A model generated the notes under the pieces. That model did no database searches. It worked only from the letters and a program-made list of their open reading frames with translations, and was not told where the DNA came from. Below, piece by piece: positions 30,648 through 38,152 of a stretch of 49,206 bases of DNA. A program made the translations under genes and the position numbers. Source of the DNA: a virus; IMG/VR virus record IMGVR_UViG_3300042350_005031, positions 1-49,206 of that record; one strand, 5' to 3'. Position 1 is the first letter of the stretch. Each line of letters starts with the position of its first letter.

Positions 30648-31451
30648 ATGCCCACCACGATCGGCGTCGTTCTTGCCGGGGGAACCGGCTCTCGCCTGCT
30701 CCCGCTCACCCGGACGATCAACAAGCACCTTCTGCCCGTCAACGGCCAGCCGATGCTTCACTGGCCGATCCGAACGCTCGCGCTCGCCGGGATCGAGCGG
30801 ATCGTCGTCGTCCTCGGCGGCAAGAGCGCGGGCGAGGTCGTCGAGCACTTCGGCTCCGAGTACGTCGTCGAGGGGCGGACCGTCCGGCTCGCCTACGTCT
30901 ACCAGCGGGAGGCCGGCGGCATCGGGCAGGCGCTTGCCGTCGCCTTGCCGCTCGTCGAGGAACTCGGCGCGACCCGCGTCCGCGTGATCCTCGGCGACAA
31001 CGTGTTCCCCGTCGGGGCTGCAGGAGGCCAACCGGCCTTCGACTCCCGGTTCGCGTCGGTCGTCGGAGTTGACGTGCCGGACGCAGAGGCGAAGTATGGC
31101 TGCGTCGACGTGTCGGCCGACCGGCGCGATGGCGTCGGCCGCGCGTTCGGGATGCCGATCGAGAAGCCGGGAACGAGCCCGCCAGCGGGCCGCCGGTGGC
31201 TCGCGCTGTCCGGCGTCTACGACTTCCCGATGTCACTCGGGCAGGGTCGGCTCGCGGACGTCGTCGCGACACTGGCGAAGTCGGCGCGCGGCGAGGTCGA
31301 GGTCACGTTCCTGCTCGAACGCTTCTGGCACTACGGGCTGCTCGACGTCGAGGAGCATGTCGGCTCGTGGATCGACGCCGGCGAGCCCGACGGCTACCGC
31401 ACGGCGAACGACCCCGCCTTCTGGCCGCCGGGCGTTACCGAGCGGGCATGA
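30648..31451 (+). CDS. rmlA: RmlA-like sugar-1-phosphate nucleotidyltransferase
   Basis: 267 residues, a little shorter than the usual 290. V-L-A-G-G-T-G-S-R-L-L-P-L-T near residue 7 and K-H-L-L-P-V-N-G-Q-P-M near 26 are the nucleotide- and sugar-phosphate-binding motifs of glucose-1-phosphate thymidylyltransferases. Y-Q-R-E-A-G-G-I-G-Q-A-L-A near 85 and V-I-L-G-D-N-V-F near 112 hold the catalytic metal Asp; K-Y-G-C-V-D-V near 144 and I-E-K-P follow. ATG 30648 is preferred to an in-frame GTG 30633, which lies within the conserved A-tract. The overlapping rmlB gene supports dTDP-sugar synthesis. Nucleotide specificity (dTTP rather than UTP) is by family only. Confidence 0.88.
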   Translation: MPTTIGVVLAGGTGSRLLPLTRTINKHLLPVNGQPMLHWPIRTLALAGIERIVVVLGGKSAGEVVEHFGSEYVVEGRTVRLAYVYQREAGGIGQALAVALPLVEELGATRVRVILGDNVFPVGAAGGQPAFDSRFASVVGVDVPDAEAKYGCVDVSADRRDGVGRAFGMPIEKPGTSPPAGRRWLALSGVYDFPMSLGQGRLADVVATLAKSARGEVEVTFLLERFWHYGLLDVEEHVGSWIDAGEPDGYRTANDPAFWPPGVTERA

Positions 31452-32554
31452 CCACCGAACCGAAACAGATCGTCGTCGTCACCGGGGCCTGCGGGTTCCT
31501 CGGCTTGCACGTCTGCCGCCGCCTCGCCGCCGAGGGCGTCCAGATCGTAGCGTTCGACCTCGACACCTACGCCGCCGTCAACATGCCGGAGGTCGTCGGG
31601 ATGCTGTCGGACGTGGTGTTCCACCACGCCGACGTCGCGAGTCCGAGGGCATGGCGCGACCTCGATCGGCGGCTCAGCTTTCTCGGGTTCGGGCAACCGG
31701 TCGCGGTGCTCCACCTTGCCGCCGAAACGCACGTCGACCGGTCGCTCGGCCGCGTCCCGACCACCCTCGCCGTCGAGGGGGACGACGGGATCGACGACGC
31801 CCTCGACCGCTTCTGGCGGACGAACGCGATCGGCACCGCTCGGGTCGCCCGATGGTGCGCCGCGAACGCCGTCCGGCTGATCCACGTTTCGACCGACGAG
31901 GTGCTCGGCGACCGTTGGGTGTCGGTGATCAACGGGGGCGGCCGGATCGCCCACGAGATCGACATCGCCGATGTGAACTCGCCCGCCTACCCGCCCGGCT
32001 CGCCCTACGCCGCGTCGAAGATCGCCGCCGAGGCCGCCGTGCTCGCCGAGGTCCGGTGCGCCGGGCTCGACGCCGTGATTGTCCGCCCCACGAACCTCTA
32101 CGGGCCGGGGCAGGCCCCCGACAAGCTGATCCCGGTCGCCGTCCGGAAGCTCTGCTCGAACGAACTCGTCCCGCTGTACGGCGACGGAAAGCAGATTCGG
32201 GAGTGGGTCCACGTCGAGGACGTCGCCCGGCTGCTCGTTCACCTCGCGCTCGAAGCGACCGACGTGTCGCTCCTGCCGACGTCGGCGAAGTGCGGGATCG
32301 TCCACGCCGGCTCCGCCCAGCGGGGCTCGAACCGGCTCGTCGTCGGCACGCTGGCGACGAGGTGTGAGGAGCGGGGCCTGCGCCATCCGGGAACCGACCG
32401 GACGACGTTCGTGCGGGACAGGCCCGGCCATGACTTCGCCTACGGGCTCGACTCGTCGTTGACGCTGGCCGAGTGCGGGTGGAAGGCGGCTCGGGCGTTC
32501 CTGTCCGAGCGCGACCTCGACGAACTGATCGACGCCTACGGGGGGACCGGATGA
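31448..32554 (+). CDS. rmlB: dTDP-glucose 4,6-dehydratase-like (RmlB)
   Basis: 368 residues, extended SDR fold. V-V-T-G-A-C-G-F-L-G near 10 binds NAD; V-L-H-L-A-A-E-T-H-V-D-R-S near 90; N-A-I-G-T near 120; I-H-V-S-T-D-E-V-L-G-D near 140 holds the Asp-Glu catalytic pair of 4,6-dehydratases; Y-A-A-S-K near 185 gives Tyr and Lys; R-P-T-N-L-Y-G-P-G-Q and Y-G-D-G-K-Q-I-R-E-W-V-H-V-E-D-V-A are highly typical of RmlB; R-P-G-H-D-F-A-Y near 320. ATGA-type overlap with rmlA and with the next gene. The product would be dTDP-4-keto-6-deoxy-D-glucose. A TACCGA-N6-ATG element also precedes it inside rmlA. Confidence 0.93.
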   Translation: MTTEPKQIVVVTGACGFLGLHVCRRLAAEGVQIVAFDLDTYAAVNMPEVVGMLSDVVFHHADVASPRAWRDLDRRLSFLGFGQPVAVLHLAAETHVDRSLGRVPTTLAVEGDDGIDDALDRFWRTNAIGTARVARWCAANAVRLIHVSTDEVLGDRWVSVINGGGRIAHEIDIADVNSPAYPPGSPYAASKIAAEAAVLAEVRCAGLDAVIVRPTNLYGPGQAPDKLIPVAVRKLCSNELVPLYGDGKQIREWVHVEDVARLLVHLALEATDVSLLPTSAKCGIVHAGSAQRGSNRLVVGTLATRCEERGLRHPGTDRTTFVRDRPGHDFAYGLDSSLTLAECGWKAARAFLSERDLDELIDAYGGTG

Positions 32555-33996
32555 ACGTCTGCCTGATCGCACCGCCGAACAAGTCGATGGCGGACCCGAG
32601 GATCGCGCCGCCGCTGGGCCTGCTCTACCTCGCCGCCGCGCAGCGGAACGCGGGGCTCGGGACGCCGGCCGTCGTCGACCTGAACGTGTCCTGCTACCCG
32701 GCCGGCCCGGAGGGCTCGAAGGACCATCCGGGCGGCAACACGCACGACTTCTCGCTCGACCGGATGCTCGCCGAGGTTCCGACCGGCTGCGACGTCTACG
32801 GGCTGTCGCTTGCCTCCATGCAACTCGCCTCCGGCTTGCCGCTGGTTCGCGCGCTCCGGCTTCGCGAGCCCGGCGCGGTGTTCGTCGCCGGTGGCGCGCA
32901 CGCCTCGGCGATGCCCGCCGACCTTGCCGCCGACTTCGACGTGGTGGTTCGATACGAGGGCGAGGCCGCGTGGGTTGCCTTGATCTGGCAACTCGTCGCG
33001 AACGGCGGCCGGGCCGGCTTGTTCCGCGACGGGCTCGCGTTCCCGGCCGAGCGCGTCCACCACGGAGGAGCAACGATCGAGCGCGGGTTCGCCGTGACGC
33101 GCGCCGTCGTGATCGACGGGACGCAGATCGACCCGCTCGACGACGCGCCGATCCCGGCCCGCGACCTACTCGACTTCTCGCGGTACACGCGACGGATCGC
33201 GGGCAAGGCCGCCACGAACCTGATCACGAGCCGCGGGTGCCCGGCTCGCTGCACCTACTGCCAGCAGGTCGACCTGTGGGGCGAGGGCCTCCGGCTGATG
33301 TCGCCCGCTCGCGTGCTCGCCGAGGTCGATGCGATCCGCGAGACGACCGGGATCGAGAACATCCTGTTCCTCGACGACTCGCTGACCGCGTGTTCGACCG
33401 CCCGGATGTCCGAACTGTGCGCCGGCCTGAAGGCACGGGGCGTCCAGTGGCGAGGGTGGACGAGGGCGAACCTGATCGCCCGCCCCGACCGGCTCCCGAT
33501 GCTCCGCGAAATGCACGACGCCGGGTTCGTGTCGTGCTGCGTCGGGGTCGAGTCCGGCTCCGACCGGCTCCTGAAGGCGATCGCCAAGCAAACGACGGTC
33601 GAGCAGAACCGTGCGGCGATCCGCAACCTGAAGGCGGCGGGGATCAAGGCCCGGTGCTCGATCATGGTCGGCCTCCCCGGCGAGACGTGGGACGACGTGC
33701 AGGCGCTCGTTGACTTCGTCGCGGCCGAGCAACCGGACGACTGGATTCTGTCGACGCTCGTTCCGCTGCCCGGCACGCCGTCGTGGAACGACTCCGGGAT
33801 CGAGATCGACCGGGACACGCTGGCCGCGAGCGCCTACGAGGGCGTGTTCATCGTCGGCGGCAACGAGCAGTCGGGCGGCGGGTTTTGGCGGTACAAGGAC
33901 GGAACGACCGCCGCCGAGATCGACGACCGACACACCTACGTTCAAGAGGCGCTCCTGCGCCTCTGCCCCCGTGATCGCCAAGGAATCGTCGCATGA
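32551..33996 (+). CDS. Cobalamin-binding-domain radical SAM enzyme
   Basis: 481 residues. The first 190 resemble the B12-binding domain of radical SAM proteins: V-C-L-I-A-P-P-N-K, P-P-L-G-L-L-Y-L-A-A-A, F-V-A-G-G-A-H-A-S-A-M-P. The radical SAM core starts at L-I-T-S-R-G-C-P-A-R-C-T-Y-C (C-x3-C-x2-C near 229-240), followed by F-L-D-D-S near 270, G-V-E-S-G-S near 330 and M-V-G-L-P-G-E-T near 370. Such enzymes methylate unactivated carbons or rearrange sugars and lipids. In a deoxysugar cluster it could be a sugar C-methylase, but substrate cannot be read from sequence. Overlaps on both sides by ATGA. Confidence 0.9.
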   Translation: MNVCLIAPPNKSMADPRIAPPLGLLYLAAAQRNAGLGTPAVVDLNVSCYPAGPEGSKDHPGGNTHDFSLDRMLAEVPTGCDVYGLSLASMQLASGLPLVRALRLREPGAVFVAGGAHASAMPADLAADFDVVVRYEGEAAWVALIWQLVANGGRAGLFRDGLAFPAERVHHGGATIERGFAVTRAVVIDGTQIDPLDDAPIPARDLLDFSRYTRRIAGKAATNLITSRGCPARCTYCQQVDLWGEGLRLMSPARVLAEVDAIRETTGIENILFLDDSLTACSTARMSELCAGLKARGVQWRGWTRANLIARPDRLPMLREMHDAGFVSCCVGVESGSDRLLKAIAKQTTVEQNRAAIRNLKAAGIKARCSIMVGLPGETWDDVQALVDFVAAEQPDDWILSTLVPLPGTPSWNDSGIEIDRDTLAASAYEGVFIVGGNEQSGGGFWRYKDGTTAAEIDDRHTYVQEALLRLCPRDRQGIVA

Positions 33997-34307
33997 TCCG
34001 CTCCCTCCTCGCCCGTTTCATCGGCAAGCTCACGCCCGGCCCGCTCGACGTCCTCGTCCTCCGGGTGCCCGGCGGCGAGGGCCGCGTGAAGACCGTCCGC
34101 GACGAACTCCGCGGCGCCGGCCTCTGGCCGAAGCTCCCGAGCGGCGCGATCGTCCTCGTCCTGCCGCCGGAGGTCGTGGTCGCCGTTGAGCCGCGGTTGA
34201 AGCCGGCCGAGGACCTCGGCTATGGCGAGACAAAGAACCGGACGGTCGACGCCGACGCCGCCGCCGAATCGAAACGTGCGATCTGCGGGGCAACCCCGTC
34301 GCGCTGA
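33993..34307 (+). CDS. Small protein of unknown function
   Basis: 104 residues from ATG 33993, overlapping the radical SAM gene. A short basic N-terminus (I-R-S-L-L-A-R-F-I-G-K-L) precedes strands L-D-V-L-V-L-R-V-P-G-G and A-I-V-L-V-L-P-P-E-V-V-V-A-V. The C-terminal quarter is polar and probably flexible. Not recognised. Confidence 0.6.
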   Translation: MIRSLLARFIGKLTPGPLDVLVLRVPGGEGRVKTVRDELRGAGLWPKLPSGAIVLVLPPEVVVAVEPRLKPAEDLGYGETKNRTVDADAAAESKRAICGATPSR

Positions 34308-34312
34308 CCCGT

Positions 34313-34332
34313 GGCCGGCAATCCCGCCGGCC
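34313..34332 (+). terminator. Hairpin after the 33993 gene (possible terminator)
   Basis: Perfect 7-bp stem GGCCGGC / GCCGGCC with loop AATCCC, six bases after the stop. There is no T-run, so it may be a weak terminator or an mRNA-end stabiliser. The rest of the 121-bp gap holds a second C4/G4 inverted repeat (34357-34372) and a TACCCG -10-like box at 34404-34409 upstream of the methyltransferase ribosome site. Confidence 0.4.
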
Positions 34333-34428
34333 TCTCGACGTGCGCCGGCCGTTATTCCCCGAATAGGGGGGTTGGCACCGACCGGCGCGCGTCGGCTTTC
34401 CCGTTACCCGACCAGCGGAGCAACGCCG

Positions 34429-35178
34429 ATGCCGATCCACGAAGTCACCCTCGCCGACGTCTACCGCCTCGACTTCGGGAGGCGAACCGACGACGCCGCG
34501 ACGTGGGCCGCCCTTTCCGGCGCGGCCCTCGGCGGTCCCGTCCTCGACGTCTGCTGCGGCGACGGCCGGGCCACGCGCGGGCTGCTCGGCGAGCGCACGG
34601 TCTACGGCGTCGACCAGAGCGCGGCGTTCGTATCGGTCGCTCGCGACGCCGGGATCAAGGCGAGCGTCGGCGGCGCCGAGCGTGTCGCGAGCCTTCGGGC
34701 GGCCGGGCCTCGGCCGGCCCTCGTCGTCTGCGCTTACTCGTCCCTGCTCCTCCTTCCGCACGCTCGGCAGGCCGAAGCGATCGAGGCGATGGCCGAGGTC
34801 GCGCTTCCGGGCGCGCTCGTTGCCGTCGAGGCGTTCGTGCCGAAGCTGACGAGCGACCGTGTCGTCGACCAGACCGTCGCGAACCCGAATGATCCGACCG
34901 ACCACCGATGGGTCCGGCGCACGACCTACGAGGTCGACACGGCGTCGAGGACGACTCGGATCGCGCGCCTCTACGGGCCGGACCCTGAGAAGTGGACGAT
35001 GCAGTTGAGCGAGGTCGTCTACTGGCGCGACCCGGACGAGATCGCGCTGCTGTTCCGCCGGGCGGGGCTCGTGTCGGTCGATCACTCGACGACGACCGTC
35101 CTCGTCCTCGATTCGCTCGGACGGCGAAGCGTCGTTCCCGTCGCACCGGGCATGGCCCTGACCGTGGGCCGGCGGTGA
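34429..35178 (+). CDS. Class I SAM-dependent methyltransferase
   Basis: 249 residues. V-L-D-V-C-C-G-D-G-R-A-T-R-G-L near 38 is motif I, V-Y-G-V-D-Q-S-A-A-F near 58 motif II, and A-L-V-V-C-A-Y-S-S-L-L-L-L near 97 motif IV. The C-terminal sheet with R-R-T-T-Y-E-V-D and a terminal F-R-R-A-G-L-V block resembles sugar N- or C-methyltransferases. ATG 34429 lies nine bases after GCGGAG. The stop overlaps the next GTG. A role in decorating the glycan made by neighbours is inferred. Confidence 0.85.
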   Translation: MPIHEVTLADVYRLDFGRRTDDAATWAALSGAALGGPVLDVCCGDGRATRGLLGERTVYGVDQSAAFVSVARDAGIKASVGGAERVASLRAAGPRPALVVCAYSSLLLLPHARQAEAIEAMAEVALPGALVAVEAFVPKLTSDRVVDQTVANPNDPTDHRWVRRTTYEVDTASRTTRIARLYGPDPEKWTMQLSEVVYWRDPDEIALLFRRAGLVSVDHSTTTVLVLDSLGRRSVVPVAPGMALTVGRR

Positions 35179-36251
35179 AGTTCGTCGCGTTCTCTGGCCT
35201 GCCGTTCCACCGGTGGTGCCTCGCCGACGCGATCGCGGCGGCGAGGCGGGCGGGTCACGAGGTCGTCGAGGTCGGCCACGAGCCGCGCAACCATCACGAT
35301 TGGTGGACGGGCTCGTTCAACGCGAAGGAGGCGATCCGCGCGGCCTCGGTCGGCGCCGACTACCTCCTCGCCGCCGACTACCCGTTCGCTCCGCTTCGCG
35401 TCCTGCTCCCGTCGTCGACTGAGATCGTGTCGTTGAGGCACTCGCTCGCGTCGAGGGGGAACACCTACGAGCCGGAGCAGTTCGACGCCGACCACATCGC
35501 GGCGTTCTCCGAGTTCGATGTCGGCCGGCTCGCGTCCGCGTGGGGGCGGCTTCCGAAGCGCAGGCCGATCCAGTTTGCGACGGCGGGGTGCCCGTGGGCT
35601 GCGCCCGTCCTCTCGCCCGACCGTGCCGGGGCGCGCGCCGCCCTGCTCGACCGGGTCGGCCTCCGGCACGACGACTCGCGCCCGGTGGTCGCCGTCGCGA
35701 CGACGTGGAACCCGTGGACGTCGCTCGATGCTGTGCGCGAGTTGGCGGCCGACCGTGAGCGGATCGTGATCTGGCGTCCGCATTGGGCGGCGGCGTGGCG
35801 CCGACCAGGGGAACTCGACGAGGTTCGGTCGTTCGGCGCGTTCGTCGACGATCCGCTCGAACACCCGTCGGCCCTGCTGCTCGGGTCGGACGTCCTCGTC
35901 GGCGACGTTTCCGGGATCGTCCTGCTCGCGACGCTGGTACGCGGCCCGAACGACCCGACCGTGATCGGTCCGCTCGGCGGTCTGCCGGTCGTGATGATCG
36001 ACCCGGACCCGTCGGCGTTGCTCGACTCCGGGCAACTCGACCCAACCGGGCCGGAGTGGGAGTTCAGAGATCGAATCGGTCCGCGGTTGCCGCCGAGGCG
36101 GGCGCCCGGCGAGGTCGTCGAAGCCGTCTCCCGCCTGCTCGCGAACGACGACGAGTGGCGAGGATCGCGCGCAGGGGTCGGCGAGGCGATGTCGGCGCCC
36201 TACACGACGCCGGACAGTCCCGAGCGGTTGATCGAGGCGTTGACGCGATAG
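35175..36251 (+). CDS. CDP-glycerol glycerophosphotransferase-like (GT-B)
   Basis: 358 residues from GTG 35175 (GTGA overlap). The first half has F-S-G-L-P-F-H-R and A-D-Y-L-L-A-A-D-Y-P. The second half has P-V-V-A-V-A-T-T-W-N-P-W near 175, I-V-I-W-R-P-H near 200, and S-D-V-L-V-G-D-V-S-G-I-V-L-L-A near 244-258. This matches the acceptor/donor block of TagF/TarB-type glycerophosphotransferases (usual form s-D-x-L-I-T-D-Y-S-S) that polymerise or prime glycerol-phosphate chains. The Tyr is replaced by Val here. The final TAG overlaps the -10 box of the next gene. A membrane- or glycan-directed transfer of glycerol phosphate is possible. Confidence 0.65.
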   Translation: MKFVAFSGLPFHRWCLADAIAAARRAGHEVVEVGHEPRNHHDWWTGSFNAKEAIRAASVGADYLLAADYPFAPLRVLLPSSTEIVSLRHSLASRGNTYEPEQFDADHIAAFSEFDVGRLASAWGRLPKRRPIQFATAGCPWAAPVLSPDRAGARAALLDRVGLRHDDSRPVVAVATTWNPWTSLDAVRELAADRERIVIWRPHWAAAWRRPGELDEVRSFGAFVDDPLEHPSALLLGSDVLVGDVSGIVLLATLVRGPNDPTVIGPLGGLPVVMIDPDPSALLDSGQLDPTGPEWEFRDRIGPRLPPRRAPGEVVEAVSRLLANDDEWRGSRAGVGEAMSAPYTTPDSPERLIEALTR

Positions 36252-36254
36252 GCT
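36249..36254 (+). promoter_or_regulatory. Leaderless promoter -10 of the 36261 methyltransferase
   Basis: TAGGCT, whose first three bases are the stop codon of the preceding gene, six bases before ATG 36261. Confidence 0.6.
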
Positions 36255-36260
36255 CTCGGC

Positions 36261-37049
36261 ATGACCACCGAACTCGACTATTGGAACGCCCGCGCCACGA
36301 CCTACGACGGGAACGGCTGGACGACCAGGGCGGACCTGTTGAAGTGGTCCGCCGACCACGCGGCCCGGCTGCTCCGCGAGTCGCCCGGCTTCGCCGACGC
36401 CTCGACGAAGGGTCGGACGCTGGAGGTCGGGTGCGGCACCGGGACGTTCACGGAGGCGCTTGCCGAGCGGTGGCTCGCCGTCGACGCGGTCGACCTCTCG
36501 CCCACGATGGTCGAACTTGCGAAGGCGCGGCTCGGGCGCCGGCCGGCGTTGACCGTCTCGGCCGTCGCCGACCCGTTCTCGCTACCGGACGGGAAGTTCG
36601 CCGGCGTCGTGTCTCGGATGGTCCTGCACCACGCGCCGGACTCGCCGCTGCAAACGATTGAGCGATGGCGGTCCCGCTGCGCTCCGGGGACCGCCGTCGT
36701 GATCGTCGAGGGTCCGCCGCAGTCATCGCACCACCGGCACTCTGCGTGGGGGCTCTACGTCGACGCGATGCGCGCGAAGGAGCCGGGCCGGTTCACGTTC
36801 CACTCGGCTGCGGTCGCCGACTGGCTGTTCGAGGCCGGCTGCGAGGACGTCCGAGTCGTCGAGCGGTGGACGCACGGGAACTCGCTCCGGGCGTGGCTCT
36901 CGGGCTCTGGCATCGAGGGGCCGGAGGCCGAGGCGATTCTCGACCTGCACCGACTGGCACCGGAGGGCGCGCGCCGGCTCTGTCGGATCGAGGAGGTCGG
37001 CGGCGACGTCGTGATGTCTTGGCGGCACATGGTCGCCGCCGGCTGGTAG
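36261..37049 (+). CDS. Class I SAM-dependent methyltransferase
   Basis: 262 residues. D-Y-W-N-A-R-A-T-T-Y-D near 6 is the usual N-terminal Y-W helix; T-L-E-V-G-C-G-T-G-T-F-T near 53 is motif I; V-D-A-V-D-L-S-P-T-M near 73 motif II; F-A-G-V-V-S-R-M-V-L-H-H near 113 motif IV. The best family match is the UbiE/small-molecule type. Leaderless start. It is the last forward gene before a reverse regulon unit, which ends two bases after its stop. Substrate unknown. Confidence 0.88.
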   Translation: MTTELDYWNARATTYDGNGWTTRADLLKWSADHAARLLRESPGFADASTKGRTLEVGCGTGTFTEALAERWLAVDAVDLSPTMVELAKARLGRRPALTVSAVADPFSLPDGKFAGVVSRMVLHHAPDSPLQTIERWRSRCAPGTAVVIVEGPPQSSHHRHSAWGLYVDAMRAKEPGRFTFHSAAVADWLFEAGCEDVRVVERWTHGNSLRAWLSGSGIEGPEAEAILDLHRLAPEGARRLCRIEEVGGDVVMSWRHMVAAGW

Positions 37050-37050
37050 C

Positions 37051-37257
37051 CTACGCCTCGAACGGGAACCCCGCGGCGGCCCACGCCTTCCGGGCGGCGA
37101 TGCGGGCCGCCTCGAACGGCCGTATTTCGGCGTATTCGGCATGCCCCCAGCCGTCGCCGCGGGCGTTGATCTCGGCGCGCTTGTGCTCGTCCTCCGCGTC
37201 GGCGCGTAGGAAGGCGAGGGCGAGCGGGTGGACGGCGGCGGGGGCGGCTGCGTTCAT
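37051..37257 (-). CDS. Reverse-strand small protein (regulon unit 4)
   Basis: 68 residues from ATG 37257 behind the start box (GGAGAAGAAG here). Helical, with A-L-A-F-L-R-A-D-A-E-D-E-H-K-R and E-A-A-R-I-A-A-R-K-A-W-A-A-A-G. Aromatic and acidic residues sit in the middle (G-D-G-W-G-H-A-E-Y). No family. The 1-bp gap to the convergent methyltransferase leaves no room for a terminator. Confidence 0.7.
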   Translation of the reverse strand: MNAAAPAAVHPLALAFLRADAEDEHKRAEINARGDGWGHAEYAEIRPFEAARIAARKAWAAAGFPFEA

Positions 37258-37361
37258 CTTCTTCTCCGTGCGGGGCTGTTTGTTCGCTCCCCGCCCCAAT
37301 CATGTAACCGACTATCGGTTACCGTAAAGGCTCACGAGCGAAGATTCCCGAAAAAAGTTCG
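37258..37361 (-). promoter_or_regulatory. Regulon promoter cassette, copy 4
   Basis: Perfect operator TAACCG-ACTAT-CGGTTA at 37305-37321. On the - strand: A/T block 37361-37349, -35 TTTACG at 37328-37323, -10 TACATG at 37306-37301 (16 bp), 6-bp hairpin GCGGGG (37270-37275) with CCCCGC (37289-37294), and GGAGAAGAAGATG. Nearly identical to copy 1 in the operator-to-start portion. Confidence 0.85.
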
Positions 37362-37372
37362 GCGCGTCGTGC

Positions 37373-37378
37373 TACCGG
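37373..37378 (+). promoter_or_regulatory. Leaderless promoter -10 of the SGNH gene
   Basis: TGC-TACCGG, six bases, then ATG 37385. It lies just beyond cassette 4, making the intergenic region divergent. Confidence 0.5.
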
Positions 37379-37384
37379 TCGCCC

Positions 37385-38152
37385 ATGCTGTTCGGCTCCC
37401 TGCTCCTTCTCGGCGACTCGCTCACCTTCGGCGCCCGCGCCGACGTCGGAGGCCACGCCGGCCTCGGCTACCCGGAGCACCTCGCTTCGATCCTGACCGG
37501 CTCGACCGGCGAGGAGTGGTCGCCGCTGAACCGCGGGATCAGCGGGCAGACGATCCGCCAGATCGCCGACCGTGCGCCCGGAGCGTTCCGCGAGCTTCTC
37601 GCCTACGCCGGCCCTCGCTGGGCGGTCGTGCTCGCCGGCACGAACGACGCGAAGCATCCGGGCGCGCCGCTCGACGAGTGGGAACTCCTGCTGCGGCAGG
37701 TCGTCGCGTGGGGGCGCCGGGCATCCGTCCCGCTCGCCTTGTGTACCTTCCCGCCGATCCGAGGCGAAGCGATGCCCGCCTTCGGCCCGAACGCGCAGGC
37801 GTGGGCCGACGCGGCCTCCGCGCGCGTCCGCGCCCTTGCCGCCGAACTCGACGGCAACCCGGCGCCGGTGGTGCTCGTCGAACTCGCCGACATGCCCGAC
37901 TCGCTGCTCTGCGACGGCGTCCACCTCTCGCCGGTCGGCTACCGTGCGCTCGCCCTCCGGGTCGCTGACGCGCTCCGGTTCCTGCCTGCGCGCCCGTGGC
38001 CGCAGATCATCGCCGAGGCCGAGGGCTGGTTCGAGACGGCCGAGGGCTCGCGGGTTCCGCGCGCCACCGTCGCCGCCGAGGTCTGCTCGACCGACGCACC
38101 GAAGGCGAAGCGCACCCGCAAGGCGAAGGGCGGCGAGGCCGTCGGGCTGTGA
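37385..38152 (+). CDS. SGNH/GDSL-type esterase
   Basis: 255 residues. L-L-L-G-D-S-L-T-F-G near 6 has the nucleophile Ser (block I); R-G-I-S-G-Q near 49 gives the oxyanion Gly; A-G-T-N-D near 80 the Asn; D-G-V-H-L-S-P near 178 the Asp and His. The catalytic set is complete. Members remove acetyl or acyl groups from glycans or lipids. A basic K-A-K-R-T-R-K-A-K-G tail is added. No signal peptide, so the site of action is cytosol or virion. Leaderless start. It may trim the cassette glycan or host surface polymer. Confidence 0.88.
   Translation: MLFGSLLLLGDSLTFGARADVGGHAGLGYPEHLASILTGSTGEEWSPLNRGISGQTIRQIADRAPGAFRELLAYAGPRWAVVLAGTNDAKHPGAPLDEWELLLRQVVAWGRRASVPLALCTFPPIRGEAMPAFGPNAQAWADAASARVRALAAELDGNPAPVVLVELADMPDSLLCDGVHLSPVGYRALALRVADALRFLPARPWPQIIAEAEGWFETAEGSRVPRATVAAEVCSTDAPKAKRTRKAKGGEAVGL

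Noticed and set aside
34308-34428. Riboswitch or structured RNA in the 121-bp gap
   Set aside because: Only simple inverted repeats are visible, with no conserved aptamer pattern; kept only as a possible terminator.
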